In this document: positions 6,205-8,292 of the stretch, piece by piece
How positions within the stretch are numbered: position 1 is the first letter of the stretch
How the letters are laid out: every line of letters begins with the position of its first letter
Origin: Paracoccaceae bacterium
GTDB lineage: Bacteria; Pseudomonadota; Alphaproteobacteria; Rhodobacterales; Rhodobacteraceae
Assembly (NCBI GenBank): GCA_007134805.1
Contig: SLKB01000158.1
Coordinates: 1-8,292, forward strand
Length of the DNA: 8,292 nt
Direction of reading: 5' to 3'
The notes under the pieces: model-generated
The model's database searches: none
Seen by the model: only the letters and a program-made list of their open reading frames with translations
What the model was told of the DNA's origin: nothing
Program-made: the position numbers and the translations under genes

Positions 6205-7784
6205 CAGATCATCTCCTGCGCGCGTGCCGCGCGGGCGGCCTTGTCGAGCTTCTTCTGGTGCTGGGCGCGGAAATCGGGGCGCAGATTGGGCGCGCCTTCC
6301 CAGATGCCGGCGGTGTCACCCTCGCCCACGCCCTCGAAGAAGTCGCGCATCTTGTCCATGCGGGCCTTGCCGGCGATGGCGGCATTGACGACCTCGCCCA
6401 GCGAGCCTGCCCCGGCCGGACCCATCAGCGGGCGCGCCGAGATGAGGTTGGTGAAATAGAGCGAGGGGATGCCCTTTTGCTTGGCGTGCTGGACCACGGG
6501 CGTGGTGCCGATCACCAGATCGGGGTCGAGCCCGTCGGCGGCGGCCTTGTCATCGGCCAGTGATGCACGGAACTTGACGACCACGCCGCGCGCTTCGAGC
6601 CACTCGCGGTCAGCCTGGCTCCAGCGCGAGGCGGCGCAGGCGGTGCCGACATAGGCGAGATCGGCGCCGCTTTCGACCAGCAGCCGGGCGACCAGCAATT
6701 CCGAACCCTCATAGCCCGAGAGCGTGATGCGGCCCTTGATGGGGGCGCTCGCCAACGCGCCGCGGATCGCGGGCAGGAAGGCGTTTTGTGCTGCGGCCAC
6801 ACGCTCGGGCGCGACGCCCATCGCATCGCCGATGGCGGCAAGCCAGTCATGCGTGCCATCGACGCCCACGGGTGCAGAGCCCACGATGGGCCGTCCCGCA
6901 GCCTCGAATTCGCGCACGGCGGCGGCGTAGAAGGGGTGGATCGCGGCGACGGCCTGCCCGTCGAGGGCGGCATACATCTCGCGCCATTCGCGGCAGGGCA
7001 CGACGGGGCCCGCAGCAAGCCCCATGGGGGCGAGCATCGCGCCGATCATCATCGGATCGGCCGGGAACATCTCACCCAGAAGGGTCACGGTCGGGCGGTC
7101 GGCGCGGCCGGCCACAGGGGCAGGCACGGGGCCTGCGAGCACTTCCTGGCGGGCATAGTTGAGCATGGCACCGGCGAGGACATCCTTCGCCTCGGCATGG
7201 GTGGGGACCCCGAAGCCCGGCACGTCGATGCCGATGATGCGCACGCCGTCGATCTCGCGCGGCAGAAGGCGCAGCGGCACGCCGCTGGCGGTGGGCACGC
7301 ACAGATTGGTGACAACGATCGCATCATAGCGGCCGGGGTCGGCCATCTCATGGACCGCGTCGCGGATATCCTCGAAGAGCTTGCCGGTGACGAGCGATTC
7401 GGAATTGAAGGGCACATAGCCGACCGAGCGGCGCGCGCCGTAGAAGTGGCTGACGAAGCTCAGCCCGTAGACGCAGCAGGCCGAGCCCGACAGCATCGTG
7501 CCGACGCGGCGCATCCGCAGGCCCACGCGCAGGCTGCCAAAGGCGGGGCACATCGATTCGGGCTTGTCATGGGGCCCCTTGGGGTAGTCGGCCGCGAACT
7601 GATCGAGGATGGCGCCATTACCGGCCGCGCGTGTCCTGGCGGCCATCGCCTCGGCAGGCGCGTGGCAGCTGGTGCCGTCCGGGGCGGGCGCATCGGGCAG
7701 TGCGCCGGGGGTGTCTTCCACCCGCTCTATGCGCACGGAGCCCGCATCGTCATAGCCGACCTCAAAACCTTCGCGATCAGACAT
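6204..7784 (-). CDS. bchY: Chlorophyllide a reductase subunit Y
   Basis: BchY is the NifD/BchN-like subunit of chlorophyllide a reductase. The product from ATG 7784 has 526 residues, a little longer than the roughly 500 I associate with R. capsulatus. The core begins near residue 66 ([28 protein letters not shown]). Cys79, Cys104 and Cys162 have spacings of 25 and 58, identical to the three BchY cluster ligands described in Roseobacter denitrificans, and with BchZ Cys35 they complete the [4Fe-4S] site. Residues 1-65 are acidic and poorly conserved. A second ATG two codons upstream (7790) is possible. I prefer 7784, which overlaps the bchX stop as ATGTCTGA. No strong ribosome-binding site is visible, so coupling to bchX is likely. 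The stop overlaps the bchZ start by one base. Confidence 0.97.
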   Translation of the reverse strand: MSDREGFEVGYDDAGSVRIERVEDTPGALPDAPAPDGTSCHAPAEAMAARTRAAGNGAILDQFAADYPKGPHDKPESMCPAFGSLRVGLRMRRVGTMLSGSACCVYGLSFVSHFYGARRSVGYVPFNSESLVTGKLFEDIRDAVHEMADPGRYDAIVVTNLCVPTASGVPLRLLPREIDGVRIIGIDVPGFGVPTHAEAKDVLAGAMLNYARQEVLAGPVPAPVAGRADRPTVTLLGEMFPADPMMIGAMLAPMGLAAGPVVPCREWREMYAALDGQAVAAIHPFYAAAVREFEAAGRPIVGSAPVGVDGTHDWLAAIGDAMGVAPERVAAAQNAFLPAIRGALASAPIKGRITLSGYEGSELLVARLLVESGADLAYVGTACAASRWSQADREWLEARGVVVKFRASLADDKAAADGLDPDLVIGTTPVVQHAKQKGIPSLYFTNLISARPLMGPAGAGSLGEVVNAAIAGKARMDKMRDFFEGVGEGDTAGIWEGAPNLRPDFRAQHQKKLDKAARAARAQEMI

Positions 7785-8292
7785 CGTCATAGACCACTTC
7801 GAGCGAGGCCTTGGGCGCTGCATGCTTGCCGCGCATATCGGCATCGGTCGCAGGCTCCAGCACGATATCGCCGCCCGTGTCCTTGCTGTCGAAGAGCGCG
7901 AGCAGCCCGTCCTGATCGAGCGGCGCGGGCCGGACCGGAGGGGCGAGCGACACGGCCTCGGCCAGTTCGGCGAAGAGCGGGCCCCACTGGCTCTGGTCGG
8001 TGCCGACGATCTGGTAATTGGCGGATTTCTTGCGCAGGTCGTCATCCTGCGGGATCGCGGCGAGCACGGGGATGTCGACGGATTTGGCGAAGGCCTGCGC
8101 CTCGCCGGTGCCGTCATCCTTGTTGATCACCAGCCCCGCGACGCCGACATTGCCGCCCAGGCGGCGGAAATACTCGACCGCCGAGCAGACATTATTGGCG
8201 ACATAGAGCGATTGCAGATCGTTCGAGGCGACAAGGATCACCTTCTGCGCCATGTCGCGGGCAATCGGCAGGCCGAAGCCGCCGCAGACCAC
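7777..8292 (-). CDS. bchX: Chlorophyllide a reductase iron protein, subunit X (partial, N-terminus beyond window)
   Basis: BchX is the NifH/BchL-like ATPase of chlorophyllide a reductase; its homodimer passes electrons from a bridging [4Fe-4S] cluster to BchYZ in an ATP-dependent manner. Only the C-terminal 171 residues are in the window, about half of the roughly 330 expected; the P-loop and first cluster cysteine lie outside. The fragment opens with VVCGGFGLPIA, whose Cys is the second cluster ligand (equivalent to the DVVCGGFA cysteine of NifH). It continues with VILVASNDLQSLYVANNVCSAVEYF and VAGLVINKDDGTGEAQAFA, typical of BchX. The first visible codon is GTG, but it is an internal Val, not the start. 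The C-terminus (LEVVYDDV) overlaps the bchY start by 8 bp. In Rhodobacter the next gene upstream is usually bchC, which cannot be checked here. Confidence 0.97.
   Translation of the reverse strand: MVCGGFGLPIARDMAQKVILVASNDLQSLYVANNVCSAVEYFRRLGGNVGVAGLVINKDDGTGEAQAFAKSVDIPVLAAIPQDDDLRKKSANYQIVGTDQSQWGPLFAELAEAVSLAPPVRPAPLDQDGLLALFDSKDTGGDIVLEPATDADMRGKHAAPKASLEVVYDDV

Noticed and set aside
4726..6459. 577-codon plus-strand open frame
   Set aside because: It is antisense to bchZ and the end of bchY, in GC-rich sequence, with no recognisable motifs, so it is a shadow frame.
6786..8126. 446-codon plus-strand open frame
   Set aside because: It is antisense to bchY and bchX and rich in His, Arg, Ala and Gly as expected for a shadow frame.

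Overview
This window is the bacteriochlorophyll/reaction-centre core of a photosynthesis gene cluster from a purple anoxygenic phototroph. The organism is most likely an alphaproteobacterium of the Rhodobacter group (Rhodobacteraceae). Four things point there: GC-rich coding sequence, the gene order bchX-bchY-bchZ-pufQ-pufB-pufA-pufL-pufM-pufX-dxs, very high similarity of the LH1 and reaction-centre proteins to those I know from Rhodobacter sphaeroides and R. capsulatus, and pufX with no pufC directly after pufM. PufX is known only from Rhodobacter-like lineages. The genus or species cannot be fixed from this sequence alone, and the PufX protein differs clearly from both model species.

Every gene lies on the minus strand, so transcription runs from high to low coordinates. 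At the right edge is the 3' half of bchX (7777-8292), followed by overlapping bchY (6204-7784) and bchZ (4747-6204); together they encode chlorophyllide a reductase. The puf operon follows 19 bp after bchZ: pufQ (4503-4727), a 131-bp structured leader, pufB (4222-4371) and pufA (4038-4208) for the LH1 antenna, a 101-bp intercistronic region with two hairpins, then pufL (3088-3936), pufM (2169-3095) and pufX (1927-2157). After pufX comes a 258-bp spacer holding a 10-bp hairpin, a canonical intrinsic terminator and an A/T-tract-rich palindromic island. Then comes dxs (start at 1668, running off the left edge), the entry enzyme of the MEP isoprenoid pathway.

The genes form one supply-and-assembly line. 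BchXYZ reduces the B ring of chlorophyllide a on the way to bacteriochlorophyll a. PufQ is linked to pigment supply and assembly. PufB/PufA and PufL/PufM bind the pigment, and PufX shapes the LH1 ring and the quinone exit. Dxs provides isoprenoid precursor for the phytyl tail, carotenoids and quinones. Tight junctions (TGATG, two 8-bp ATGNCTGA overlaps, an 11-bp gap) indicate translational coupling. The larger gaps carry RNA structure where differential mRNA stability or termination is expected.

This is a known system and I see no new gene system in it. The less expected parts are the pufX-dxs spacer and the divergent PufX.
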